From assembly GCF_900100315.1 (NCBI RefSeq), contig NZ_FNFF01000001.1, positions 372,001 through 436,000 on the forward strand: a stretch of 64,000 bases of DNA, given 5' to 3'. This document shows positions 48,188-55,926 of the stretch, piece after piece. The notes under the pieces were generated by a model. The model had not been told where the DNA came from, ran no database searches, and was given only the letters and a program-made list of their open reading frames with translations. The DNA is from Streptomyces indicus (GTDB lineage: Bacteria > Actinomycetota > Actinomycetes > Streptomycetales > Streptomycetaceae). The first letter of the stretch is position 1. Each line of letters opens with the position of its first letter. Position numbers and translations under genes: made by a program.

Positions 48188-49513
48188 GCGGACCAGCTCG
48201 CCGTCGCGGGCCACGATCACGCCGCCGTGCACGACGAGATCGCGGGCCGGGGTGTCGACGACGACCTGCGGCACGCACTCGGCGTCCAGGACCACGAAGT
48301 CGGCCGGGGCGCCCGGCGCGAGGTCGGCGTGCGGTAGGCCCATGACGTCCGCGCCGCCGTCGGCGGCTGCCGTGAAGCAGGCGGTGAGCTCCTCGTCGAG
48401 GCGTACGTCGGTGACCCAGCCCATCTTGTGGGCGCGGTCGAACATGTCCGCGTTGCCGAACGGGCTCCACGAGTCGCGGATGCCGTCGGAGCCGAGGCCG
48501 ACGTGCACCCCGTACTCGCGCAGCTTGGCGATCGGCAGGACGAGGTCGGCGGAGGGCGCGACCGTGGTCAGCGAGATGCCGAGCTCGCCCATCTGCTTGC
48601 CGTACTGGGCGAGTTGGGCGTCGTCGAGCTCCGGGACGCAGAAGACGTGGCTGACGGTGACCTTGCCGTGCAGGGACAGGGCGCGGGTGCGCTCGATGAT
48701 GCCGCGCAGGGCCGCGAGGCCGCGCTCGCCGCGGTCGTGCAGGTGGATGTCGAGGCCCACGCCGTGCCGGTCGGCGATCGCGAACAGGACGTCAAGCTGC
48801 TCGACCGGCGCCTGGTCGAAGCCGCCCGGGTCGATGCCGCCGATGAAGTCCACGGCACCGGTGCGCGCGGCCTCCTCCAGGAGTTCCTTGGTACCGGGCG
48901 TGCGGATCACGCCGTGCTGCGGGAAGGCCACGATCTGCACGTCGAGCGCGTGCTTCAGCTTCTCGCGCGCGGTCCCGAGGCCCTCGACTCCCGCGAGGTC
49001 GTAGGCCGGGGCGACATCGGCGTGGGCGCGCATGGCGCGGGTACCCCGGGCGACGGCGTGCCCCATGAGTCCGTACGCGCGCTCGGCGACGGAACGGGTC
49101 TGGCTGTTGAAGAGCTCGACGTCCTGCGCCACGTAGTCGGCGATGGAGTTCGCCGGCTTGCGGGTGACCCACTTGCCGCCCCACGTGGTCTTGTCGGGGT
49201 GGATGTGGGCGTCGATCAGGGAGGGCAGCACGGCGCGGCCGCGGCCCTCGACGACCTTGGCACCGCGCGGCGCGGGACGGTCCGAGATCCTGCCGTTCTC
49301 GACGACGAGGTCCACCGACCTGCCCGTGCCGAAAGGCCGTACGTCGCGGAAGACGACGGCCTTGCCGTCGTGGACGCCGTGCCCGTCCCCGCGGCCGGGG
49401 TGCTCGTCGGCCTGGGCGGGCACGCCGCCGGCGACCGTGGCGGCACCGGCGAGGGCGGCCGCTCCGGCGAGCACGTTGCGGCGCGAGACGGCGGAGGAAT
49501 GCGAGGGGGTCAT
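48185..49513 (-). CDS. Exported amidohydrolase (cytosine-deaminase-like)
   Basis: A 442-residue amidohydrolase. The N-terminus has a twin-arginine signal (SRRNVLAGAAALAGAATVAGG). The catalytic domain shows LIDAHIHPDKT (HxH), mid-domain VGLDIHLHDRGE, LHGKVTVSHVFCVPEL and the Asp segment GLGSDGIRDSWSPFGNADM, as in cytosine deaminase and N-isopropylammelide-type hydrolases. Export of such an enzyme suggests scavenging of an environmental cyclic amide or nucleobase. ATG at 49513 with AAGGAG. It follows a second exported amidohydrolase in the same direction. Confidence 0.85.
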   Translation of the reverse strand: MTPSHSSAVSRRNVLAGAAALAGAATVAGGVPAQADEHPGRGDGHGVHDGKAVVFRDVRPFGTGRSVDLVVENGRISDRPAPRGAKVVEGRGRAVLPSLIDAHIHPDKTTWGGKWVTRKPANSIADYVAQDVELFNSQTRSVAERAYGLMGHAVARGTRAMRAHADVAPAYDLAGVEGLGTAREKLKHALDVQIVAFPQHGVIRTPGTKELLEEAARTGAVDFIGGIDPGGFDQAPVEQLDVLFAIADRHGVGLDIHLHDRGERGLAALRGIIERTRALSLHGKVTVSHVFCVPELDDAQLAQYGKQMGELGISLTTVAPSADLVLPIAKLREYGVHVGLGSDGIRDSWSPFGNADMFDRAHKMGWVTDVRLDEELTACFTAAADGGADVMGLPHADLAPGAPADFVVLDAECVPQVVVDTPARDLVVHGGVIVARDGELVR

Positions 49514-49530
49514 CGGGCTCCTTGCGTGCG

Positions 49531-49620
49531 TATGAGGGGGCTGCGCGGTGCGGGTGGCAGTGCGGGGCGGTGGGCCGGCACGGGTGGCAGCGCTGGGCGG
49601 TCGTCCCGTACGGGTGGCAG
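49531..49620. repeat. 30-bp tandem repeat between two amidohydrolase genes
   Basis: Three units of 30 bases (49531-49560, 49561-49590, 49591-49620) each ending in CGGGTGGCAG. Similarity outside the shared ends is moderate. It fills the 112-base gap between the genes. Confidence 0.8.
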
Positions 49621-49625
49621 CGCGC

Positions 49626-50909
49626 TCAGAGCGCGATTCCCGCCCGTACGACCTGGGCCGGACGCTTGAGGACGGTCACGTCGGCCAGCGGGTCACCGTC
49701 GACGATCACCACGTCGCCGGCGAAGCCGCGCACCAGGCGGCCCGCCGTGCGCTCGAGGCCGAGCAGGCGGGCGGCGCCGGTCGTGGCGGTGCGGATCGCG
49801 TCCAGGGCGGACAGTCCGGCGGAGCGCATCAGCTCGATCTCCCGGCCGATCGGCTTGACCGTGCCACCGGAGGAGTCGGTGCCGGCCGCGAGCGGGACGC
49901 CCCGCTCGTGCGCGGCGAGCACGGCCTGCTTGAGCACCGGCAGATAGGTGCGGCCGCGCTCGGCGAGGACGGGGTTCGAGGACTCGGCGAGACCGGCGAT
50001 CGCGGAGAGTGTCGGCGTGAAGTACGTGCCCCGGCGGCACATCTCCGCCAGCGTGCGCTCCCCCACGTACACGCCGTGCTCCAGGGAGCGGATGCCCGCG
50101 GTCACGGCGTCGTGGCAGCCCTGCTCGGCGTAGCTGTGGCAGAGCACGCCCTTGCCGCCGCGGCGGGCCGCGGTGACGATCTCGCGCAGCTGCTCGTACG
50201 AGTAGACCTGGGCGAGCGGGTCCTGCTCGGGCAGGCCGGCGCGCTCGTTGACCCGGGTCTTGACGCAGTCGACACCGCGGGCGAGGTTCACCTCGACCAC
50301 GCGCCACAGCGCCTCGGCGGAGCGCACCCCGTCCTTCAGGCGGGCCAGCTCGGTGAGGTCGGGGTCGGCGAGCACGGTGTCGCCGAGGTCGGGCGTGACG
50401 AAGACGCCGGCGGCCCGGAGGCGGGGTGCGAGGGCAGGCACCTGGCGGGCCAGCTCCCGTACGGCGATGTCCTGGTAGAAGTTCGTCGAGCCGCTGCGGG
50501 CGCTGGTGGCGCCCTGCCGTACGGCGTCGCGCGCCTCGGCGGCGGTGTTGAGGTGGATGTGGGCGTCGATCAGCCCCGGCAGGATCCACTTCCCGTGTGC
50601 GTCGACGGCCTGCACGCCCTGCGGCACGGACACGTCACGGCGGGCGCCGGCGGCGCGGACCACGCCGTTCGCGATGACGACGACGGCGTCATCGGTGACG
50701 TCGCCGGTCTTCGGGTCGAGCAGCGCCCCGCCCTCGACCACGAGGTCACCGCCGCGGGCTGCGCCCGCCTTCGCCTTGTCGCCACGGTCCTGGGCCGCCG
50801 CCACGGCGGGCGTGGCCACGGTGGCGGTGCCGGCGAGCGCGGCGGCCGCGGCGAGCACCCCGCGGCGGGTCATCCGGCTGGGGGGAGGCGGTGCGGCTTC
50901 CACGCACAT
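49626..50909 (-). CDS. Exported amidohydrolase (imidazolonepropionase/prolidase-like)
   Basis: A 427-residue amidohydrolase with a twin-arginine signal (RMTRRGVLAAAAALAGTATVA). Metal sites are GLIDAHIHLNTAA, CVKTRV (carboxylated Lys region), VLCHSYAEQG, SLEHGVYVGE and the catalytic Asp in AAGTDSSGGT. The order matches the Xaa-Pro dipeptidase/imidazolonepropionase-related subfamily. ATG at 50909 is preceded by GAGGAGC. A consensus-like promoter and an operator precede it (50947-50976), so it is the likely first gene of a two-gene hydrolase unit. Confidence 0.86.
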   Translation of the reverse strand: MCVEAAPPPPSRMTRRGVLAAAAALAGTATVATPAVAAAQDRGDKAKAGAARGGDLVVEGGALLDPKTGDVTDDAVVVIANGVVRAAGARRDVSVPQGVQAVDAHGKWILPGLIDAHIHLNTAAEARDAVRQGATSARSGSTNFYQDIAVRELARQVPALAPRLRAAGVFVTPDLGDTVLADPDLTELARLKDGVRSAEALWRVVEVNLARGVDCVKTRVNERAGLPEQDPLAQVYSYEQLREIVTAARRGGKGVLCHSYAEQGCHDAVTAGIRSLEHGVYVGERTLAEMCRRGTYFTPTLSAIAGLAESSNPVLAERGRTYLPVLKQAVLAAHERGVPLAAGTDSSGGTVKPIGREIELMRSAGLSALDAIRTATTGAARLLGLERTAGRLVRGFAGDVVIVDGDPLADVTVLKRPAQVVRAGIAL

Positions 50910-50946
50910 GAGGGCTCCTCGGTGGGTCGGGGGACGCGACGGATTT

Positions 50947-50958
50947 TTTGTATACCAA
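50947..50958. promoter_or_regulatory. Operator copy 1 (GTATAC-centred)
   Basis: TTTGTATACCAA, overlapping the -10 of the amidohydrolase promoter. An exact inverted copy lies 108 bases away at 51055-51066. The shape resembles GntR- or TetR-family operators. Confidence 0.7.
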
Positions 50959-50976
50959 ATTGGAGAACGCGATCAA
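50949..50976 (-). promoter_or_regulatory. Sigma-70-type promoter of the amidohydrolase unit
   Basis: On the minus strand TTGATC (50971-50976), a 16-base spacer and TATACA (50949-50954). Transcription would start near 50942, giving a leader of about 33 bases to the ATG at 50909. Confidence 0.65.
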
Positions 50977-51054
50977 GGGTGTTACGCCGAAGCCCCTGAA
51001 CTTCCTTGACAGAGCTGCACATTTACCCGAACTGCCGCCAATGTCTCCGTCGTG

Positions 51055-51066
51055 TTGGTATACAAA
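51055..51066. promoter_or_regulatory. Operator copy 2 (inverted)
   Basis: TTGGTATACAAA, the exact reverse complement of the site at 50947. The 108-base spacing is about ten helical turns, suitable for looping. It lies between the divergent amidohydrolase and ABC exporter genes and might affect both. Confidence 0.65.
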
Positions 51067-51126
51067 GCCAGAGCGCCGCCGCATGTGATCAGTGACGGAC
51101 CGGCCCCTCTCCCCCTCACCGGCGGG

Positions 51127-51145
51127 CCAAGTTAGCCTTACCTGA
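51127..51145 (+). promoter_or_regulatory. Iron box (DmdR1/IdeR-like site)
   Basis: The 19-mer CCAAGTTAGCCTTACCTGA agrees at 13 of 19 positions with the actinomycete iron-box consensus TTAGGTTAGGCTCACCTAA. It is 30 bases before the ABC exporter ATG, the right place for iron-dependent repression. Confidence 0.6.
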
Positions 51146-51174
51146 CTCTGAAGACAGCCTGGTGGGGAGCGAAC

Positions 51175-53037
51175 ATGCGGGACGCCGCGCGGCACGACGG
51201 GCGTGAGGTCCTGCGTACGGTGATCAAGGACGAGCGGCGGCGGGTGGCCGCGGCCTGCGTCCTGAACTCCTCGCATCAGATCGGCGAGGCCCTGATCCCC
51301 GTCCTCATCGGCTTCATGGTCGACCGGGCGATCGTCCGCCCCGACCTGGCCGCGTTCGGCCGCTGGGCACTGATCCTCGCGGTCGTCTACGTCTTCCTCT
51401 CGGGCGGTTTCCAGCTGGGCGCCCGCGCGGCCGAATACGCCAAGGAGCACGCCGGGCACACGCTGCGCCTGCGCCTGATCCGCCGGGTCCTCGACCCGTA
51501 CGGCGGGGCCGAGCGCGGCCGTCCTCCGGGCGCGCTCGTCTCCGTCACCACCGAGGACGCCCGCCGGGCCGGCGCGGTGACGATGGCGCTTCCGCTCGGC
51601 TTCGGAGCCGTGGTCGGTCTGGCGACGGGTGCGGTGCTGCTGCTGCGCGCCTCGGTGCCGCTCGGCCTGCTGATTCTTCTGGGCACACCGGTCCTGATGG
51701 GCCTCGGCCAGCTGCTCGCGCGTCCGCTGGAGCAGCGCAGTCACGCGGAGCAGGAACGTGCCGCCCACGCCTCGGGCGTCGCCGCCGACCTGGTCGCGGG
51801 CGTCCGGGTGCTCCAGGGCCTCGGCGCGCAGCGGGCCGCGTCCGACCGCTACCGGCGCACCAGCCGGGCCGCGCTCGACGCGACGGTGCGGGCGGCGCGG
51901 GCCGAGGGGGTGCAGACCGGGATGATGCAGACCCTCACGGGTGTGTTCATCGCGCTCGTCGCCCTGGTGGGCGGGCACCTGGTGCTGTCCGGCGCCATCG
52001 GGCTCGGTGAGCTGGTGGCGGCCGTGGGCCTCGCGCTGTTCCTGCCCGGGCCGCTGCACACGGTGGCCTGGATGGCGGCGGACGTGGCGCGCTCGCGGGC
52101 TTCGGCGGGACGGGTCGGCGAGGTGCTCGCCGCACCCGGGGACATAGCCGTGGCGGGCGACGCGGGGACGCCGGTCGGAGCAGGCAGCGCGGGGACGTCG
52201 GCCGTCACGGGCGGCGCGGGCACCTCGGCAGGAGCGGGCAGCGCGGAGACCCCGGCCGGAGCAGGCAGCGCGGGGGCCTCGGCCGGAGCAGGCAGCGCGG
52301 GCACACCGGCCGCAGACGACCGCGTGCCCGCCGCACGCACCGAAGCGACTCCCCCGGCCCTCCGGCTCACCGGCCTCACCCACGAAGGCCTCACCGACCT
52401 CGAACTGGCCGTCGCCCCGGGCGAGTTCCTCGGTGTGGTCGTCACCGACCCCGCCCACGCCGACACCCTGGTCCGCTGCCTGGCCCGCCGCACCGACCCG
52501 GACGCGGGCACCCTGGCCCTGGACGGCGTGCCCTTCACCGCGCTGCCGCCGCGCGAGCTGCGGGCCCGGCTCCTCGTCGCCGCCCATGCGGCCGACCTGT
52601 TCACCGGCTCGATCGAGGAGAACATCACCGCCGCGGGCGGCACCGCCCACGAGGCCGCGTCGCGTGCCGCGGCCGCCGACGAGGTGGCAGCCTCCGTACC
52701 CGGGGGCATGGCCGCACCCGTCGGCGAACGCGGGCGCGCGCTCTCCGGCGGACAGCGCCAGCGCATCGCGCTCGCGCGTGCGCTGGCCGCCGACCGCGAG
52801 GTGCTCGTCGTGCACGACCCGACCACGGCCATCGACGCCGCCACCGAGGCCCGGATCGCCACCGGTCTGCGCGAGGTGCGCCGGGGCCGTACGACCGTCC
52901 TGGTCACCAGCAGCCCCGCGCTGCTCGCCGCGGCCGACCGCGTCGTCCTGATCGACGGCGGCCGGCTCACCGACGAGGCCCGCCACGAGGAGCTCGTCCA
53001 ACGCAACGCTCGCTACCGGACGGCGGTACTGGCATGA
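51175..53037 (+). CDS. ABC exporter half-transporter with degenerate nucleotide site
   Basis: A 620-residue fused membrane/ATPase half-transporter. Six membrane segments span about 25-310; the NBD is about 390-620. The Walker A position (424-431, TDPAHADT) lacks the GxxGxGK[ST] residues. LSGGQ is intact (523-527). In Walker B the sequence is VLVVHDPTTAID (543-554), with His for the Mg-binding Asp and Asp for the catalytic Glu. Between the domains is a linker of 9-10-residue G/A/S/T repeats. It pairs with the next gene, which has the complementary defects. Its ATG follows an iron box. Confidence 0.9.
   Translation: MRDAARHDGREVLRTVIKDERRRVAAACVLNSSHQIGEALIPVLIGFMVDRAIVRPDLAAFGRWALILAVVYVFLSGGFQLGARAAEYAKEHAGHTLRLRLIRRVLDPYGGAERGRPPGALVSVTTEDARRAGAVTMALPLGFGAVVGLATGAVLLLRASVPLGLLILLGTPVLMGLGQLLARPLEQRSHAEQERAAHASGVAADLVAGVRVLQGLGAQRAASDRYRRTSRAALDATVRAARAEGVQTGMMQTLTGVFIALVALVGGHLVLSGAIGLGELVAAVGLALFLPGPLHTVAWMAADVARSRASAGRVGEVLAAPGDIAVAGDAGTPVGAGSAGTSAVTGGAGTSAGAGSAETPAGAGSAGASAGAGSAGTPAADDRVPAARTEATPPALRLTGLTHEGLTDLELAVAPGEFLGVVVTDPAHADTLVRCLARRTDPDAGTLALDGVPFTALPPRELRARLLVAAHAADLFTGSIEENITAAGGTAHEAASRAAAADEVAASVPGGMAAPVGERGRALSGGQRQRIALARALAADREVLVVHDPTTAIDAATEARIATGLREVRRGRTTVLVTSSPALLAAADRVVLIDGGRLTDEARHEELVQRNARYRTAVLA
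52166..52316. repeat. 27-bp-type repeat in ABC exporter linker
   Basis: About five imperfect units encode GAGSAGTSA, GGAGTSA, GAGSAETPA, GAGSAGASA and GAGSAGTPA between the membrane and nucleotide-binding domains. All units are multiples of 3 bases. Confidence 0.85.
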
Positions 53038-54863
53038 CGACCACGCCCGACCTCGTCGAGGAGACCACCGGATGCCCCGCGCCCGACGCGGCGGACGCAC
53101 GGAACTCCGACCTGCTGCCGGTCGCCTCCGGCAAGCGCACCCGCGCCGCCGCCCTCGAACTTCTGCGCCCCGACCGGGGCCTCGCCGTCCGCTCGGCCCT
53201 CGTGCTGGTCGCGGCGACCGCGATCGGCCTGCTCACCCAGCCCCTGCTCGGCCGCATCGTCGACCTCGTCGCCGAAGGCGCACGCGGCGCCGGCACGGTG
53301 TCGACCGGAACCCTGACCCTGCCCGTCGTGCTCCTCGTCGTGGTCGCCGTGCTGCAAGGCGCCTCGACCGCGCTCGGCCTCGGGATGACCGCGCGCCTGG
53401 GCGAGTCGGTGCTGGCCCGGCTGCGCGAGCGGTTCGTCGAGCGCGCCCTGGCCCTGCCCGCGGACCGGATCGAGCGGGCCGGCTCCGGCGACCTGACCGC
53501 GCGCGTGACCGGCGACGTGGCGCGGGTGTCGGAGGCGGTGCGCTCCGCGCTGCCCGAACTCGCCCGCTCCAGCCTCACGATCGTCCTCACGCTCGGCGCG
53601 CTCGCCGTGCTCGACTGGCGCTTCCTCGTGGCGGCGCTGCTCGCGGTGCCGGTGCAGGCGTGGACGGCGCGCTGGTACGTGCGCAGGGCCGTGCCGCTGT
53701 ACGCGAAGCAGCGCATCGCGACCGGGGCGCAGCAGCAACAGCTCCTGGAGACGATCGGCGGCGCGGACACGGTGCGCGGCCACCTCCTGGAGGAGGACCA
53801 CACGCGGCGGGTGGAGGAGCGGTCGAACGCGGCGGTGGAGCTGAGCAAGCGCGGGGTGCGCCTGGTGCTCGGCTTCTACGGACGGCTGCACATCGGCGAG
53901 TACATCGGCCTGGTCGGCGTGCTGCTCGCCGGGCTGATCCTGGTCCGCGAGGATGCGGTGTCGATCGGTACGGCCACCGCGGCCGCGCTGTACTTCCACA
54001 ACCTCTTCGGCCCGATCAACGCGGCGCTCGTCCTGCTCGACGACGCCCAGTCGGCGACGGCCGGACTCGCGCGGCTCGTCGGCGTGACCGATCTGCCCGA
54101 GGAGCCGGCGCGTCCCGCGGCGGCCACCAGTGCCGATGCCTTCGTGCACGTCCGGGGCGTCACCCACGCGTACGGGAACGGCTCCCCCGTCCTGCACGAG
54201 GTGGACCTCGACCTGCACGAGGGCGAGCATGTGGCGCTGGTCGGCACCAGCGGCGCCGGCAAGTCCACGCTGGCGCGGATCCTGGCCGGGGTGCAGCGCC
54301 CCACGAGCGGCGGGGTCACGATGCCCGCGCATGAGAACGGCAGGCCCGGCGCGGTCCTCGTCTCGCAGGAACTGCACGTCTTCGCGGGCACGCTCGCCGA
54401 GGACCTCCGCCTGGCCCGTCCCGACGCGAGCGACGAGGAGCTGCGTGCGGCGCTCGCCACGGTCGACGCGCTCGCCTGGGCCGAGACCCTGCCGGACGGC
54501 CTGGACACGGTCGTCGGCGAGGGTGCGCACAGCCTGGACGCGGCCAAGGCGCAGCAACTGGCCCTGGCCCGGCTGGTGTTGGCCGACCCGCTGGTCGCCG
54601 TGCTCGACGAGGCCACCGCGGAAGCCGGCAGCGCAGGCGCACGGGTCCTCGAACAGTCCGCGCGCGCCGCTCTCGATGGGCGCACCGCGCTGATCGTGGC
54701 CCACCGCCTCACCCAGGCCGCGACGGCCGACCGGGTCGTGGTCCTCGAACACGGCCGGGTCGTGGAGTCCGGTCCGCATGAGCTGCTCAAGGACGCGGGC
54801 GGCCCGTACGCGAGGCTGTGGGCGGCCTGGTCGGGCACGCGCGGACCGGCCGCCTCGGAGTGA
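53034..54863 (+). CDS. ABC exporter half-transporter, catalytic partner
   Basis: A 609-residue half-transporter overlapping the previous gene by 4 bases. Membrane segments lie at about 50-345; the NBD is about 365-600. Walker A is canonical (GTSGAGKS, 404-411) and Walker B is VLDEAT (D525, E526), with an H-loop IVAHRLT. The signature loop is degenerate, SLDAA at 500-504 instead of LSGGQ. Together the two proteins build one complete ATP site and one dead site. The iron box suggests a role in siderophore export or siderophore-iron handling, as with IrtAB-type pairs; the substrate is inferred. Confidence 0.9.
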   Translation: MTTTPDLVEETTGCPAPDAADARNSDLLPVASGKRTRAAALELLRPDRGLAVRSALVLVAATAIGLLTQPLLGRIVDLVAEGARGAGTVSTGTLTLPVVLLVVVAVLQGASTALGLGMTARLGESVLARLRERFVERALALPADRIERAGSGDLTARVTGDVARVSEAVRSALPELARSSLTIVLTLGALAVLDWRFLVAALLAVPVQAWTARWYVRRAVPLYAKQRIATGAQQQQLLETIGGADTVRGHLLEEDHTRRVEERSNAAVELSKRGVRLVLGFYGRLHIGEYIGLVGVLLAGLILVREDAVSIGTATAAALYFHNLFGPINAALVLLDDAQSATAGLARLVGVTDLPEEPARPAAATSADAFVHVRGVTHAYGNGSPVLHEVDLDLHEGEHVALVGTSGAGKSTLARILAGVQRPTSGGVTMPAHENGRPGAVLVSQELHVFAGTLAEDLRLARPDASDEELRAALATVDALAWAETLPDGLDTVVGEGAHSLDAAKAQQLALARLVLADPLVAVLDEATAEAGSAGARVLEQSARAALDGRTALIVAHRLTQAATADRVVVLEHGRVVESGPHELLKDAGGPYARLWAAWSGTRGPAASE

Positions 54864-54884
54864 CGGTCGCCGGGCCCGCGTCAC
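54860..54884. terminator. Possible terminator between convergent genes
   Basis: Arms GTGACG and CGTCAC with an inner CGGGCCCG palindrome, directly at the exporter stop and just before the convergent acetyltransferase stop. Confidence 0.35.
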
Positions 54885-54890
54885 GCGCGG

Positions 54891-55823
54891 TCAGACCGGG
54901 CGGATCAGCTCCCAGGTGTCCACGGCCGTGTCCAGCGTCATCCCGTGCCGCTCGTACAGGCCGAGCGCACCCGAAGCGTTGTCGGTGTCCACGCCCAGAC
55001 TGATCCGCTCGCGTCCCAGTCCCGCGTAGTACCAGAACGCGTAACGCAGCAGATAGCCGGCGATCCCGCGGCCGCGTGCGGCGCGCAGCACACCCAGGTT
55101 GCTGATCCATCCCGTCGTGACGCGGTCGTTGCGGGTGCGCAGGGCGGCGACGTCGCCCTGGCCCTCCAGGCGGCCGATCCAGACCAGCGACCAGTCGGCG
55201 TTCTCCGCGTCGATGTCGTGCAGCCACTGCTCGTACGTGCGCGGCTGGAAGTCGAAGTGGTCGGCGAAGGACTCCTGGAGCAGGGCGTGCGCGATCCGGC
55301 GGTCCGCCTCCTGGGTGCACGGGCGCAGGCACAGGCCGGGCAGGGGCGCGGGCATGGTGTCGGCGGTGGGCGAGAGCGGACGGTCCATCACGTGGTAGCG
55401 CCGCACCGTCCGCCAGCCGCGCTCGCGCAGCACCTCCCGGTCGACGGAGGTGGACACGTGCAGGCCCTGGTGGACCACGGCCTGCCGGGCGCCGTTCGCG
55501 GCGGCGCACGCGAGGGCGCGCGCCTCCATCGGCTCCAGCATCCGCCGCGCCCGGTCCGGGTTCCCGGGCAGCAGGTAGAGGTCCATGTCGATGCGCTCGC
55601 CGCCGGACTCGTCCCACAGCAGCCCGTAGCCGACCAGCTCCCCGTCCTCGTGCAGCAGCCAGGAGTCGCGGGCGAGGTCGACCTCGGGATGCTTCCAGTC
55701 GGCGAGGATCTCGGCGACGTCGGTCTCGGCCCGGCCGCCCTCGGCCACGTCCACGGCATTGACCAGCGCGGTGGCCGCGGCCGCGTCGCCGAGGGTGGCG
55801 GGCCGCACGGTCAGGTTCGTCAT
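54891..55823 (-). CDS. GNAT-family N-acetyltransferase (tandem domains)
   Basis: A 310-residue protein with two GNAT-like halves. The N-terminal half is about 5-150 (LTVRPATLGDAAAATALV, GYGLLWDE). The C-terminal half has ISNLGVLRAARGRGIAGYLLRYAFWYY, the acetyl-CoA loop, and SLGVDTDNASGALGLYERHG. This architecture recalls mycothiol synthase, but the substrate is not clear. ATG at 55823 lacks a strong ribosome site; the frame stays open to 55904. Just upstream is a 22-base tandem repeat. Confidence 0.83.
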   Translation of the reverse strand: MTNLTVRPATLGDAAAATALVNAVDVAEGGRAETDVAEILADWKHPEVDLARDSWLLHEDGELVGYGLLWDESGGERIDMDLYLLPGNPDRARRMLEPMEARALACAAANGARQAVVHQGLHVSTSVDREVLRERGWRTVRRYHVMDRPLSPTADTMPAPLPGLCLRPCTQEADRRIAHALLQESFADHFDFQPRTYEQWLHDIDAENADWSLVWIGRLEGQGDVAALRTRNDRVTTGWISNLGVLRAARGRGIAGYLLRYAFWYYAGLGRERISLGVDTDNASGALGLYERHGMTLDTAVDTWELIRPV

Positions 55824-55858
55824 GGGGCCCACTGTGGGGCCGCGGCCGGGGCGCTCGC

Positions 55859-55924
55859 AACGGAGTTTCGGCGGGCCCGCAACGGAGGATCGGCGGGCCC
55901 GCATCGGAGGTTCGACGGGCCCGC
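55859..55924. repeat. 22-bp tandem repeat, three copies
   Basis: Units at 55859-55880, 55881-55902 and 55903-55924 all end in CGGGCCCGC and begin (A)ACGGAG or ATCGGAG. The array fills most of the gap between the VWA gene stop (55927) and the acetyltransferase start. The unit length is not a multiple of 3, as expected outside coding sequence. Confidence 0.93.
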
Positions 55925-55926
55925 GG

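Noticed and set aside
51006..51011. TTGACA as -35 box for the ABC exporter
   Set aside because: No -10-like hexamer is found at 16-19 bases downstream, and the iron box implies a promoter nearer 51120-51150.
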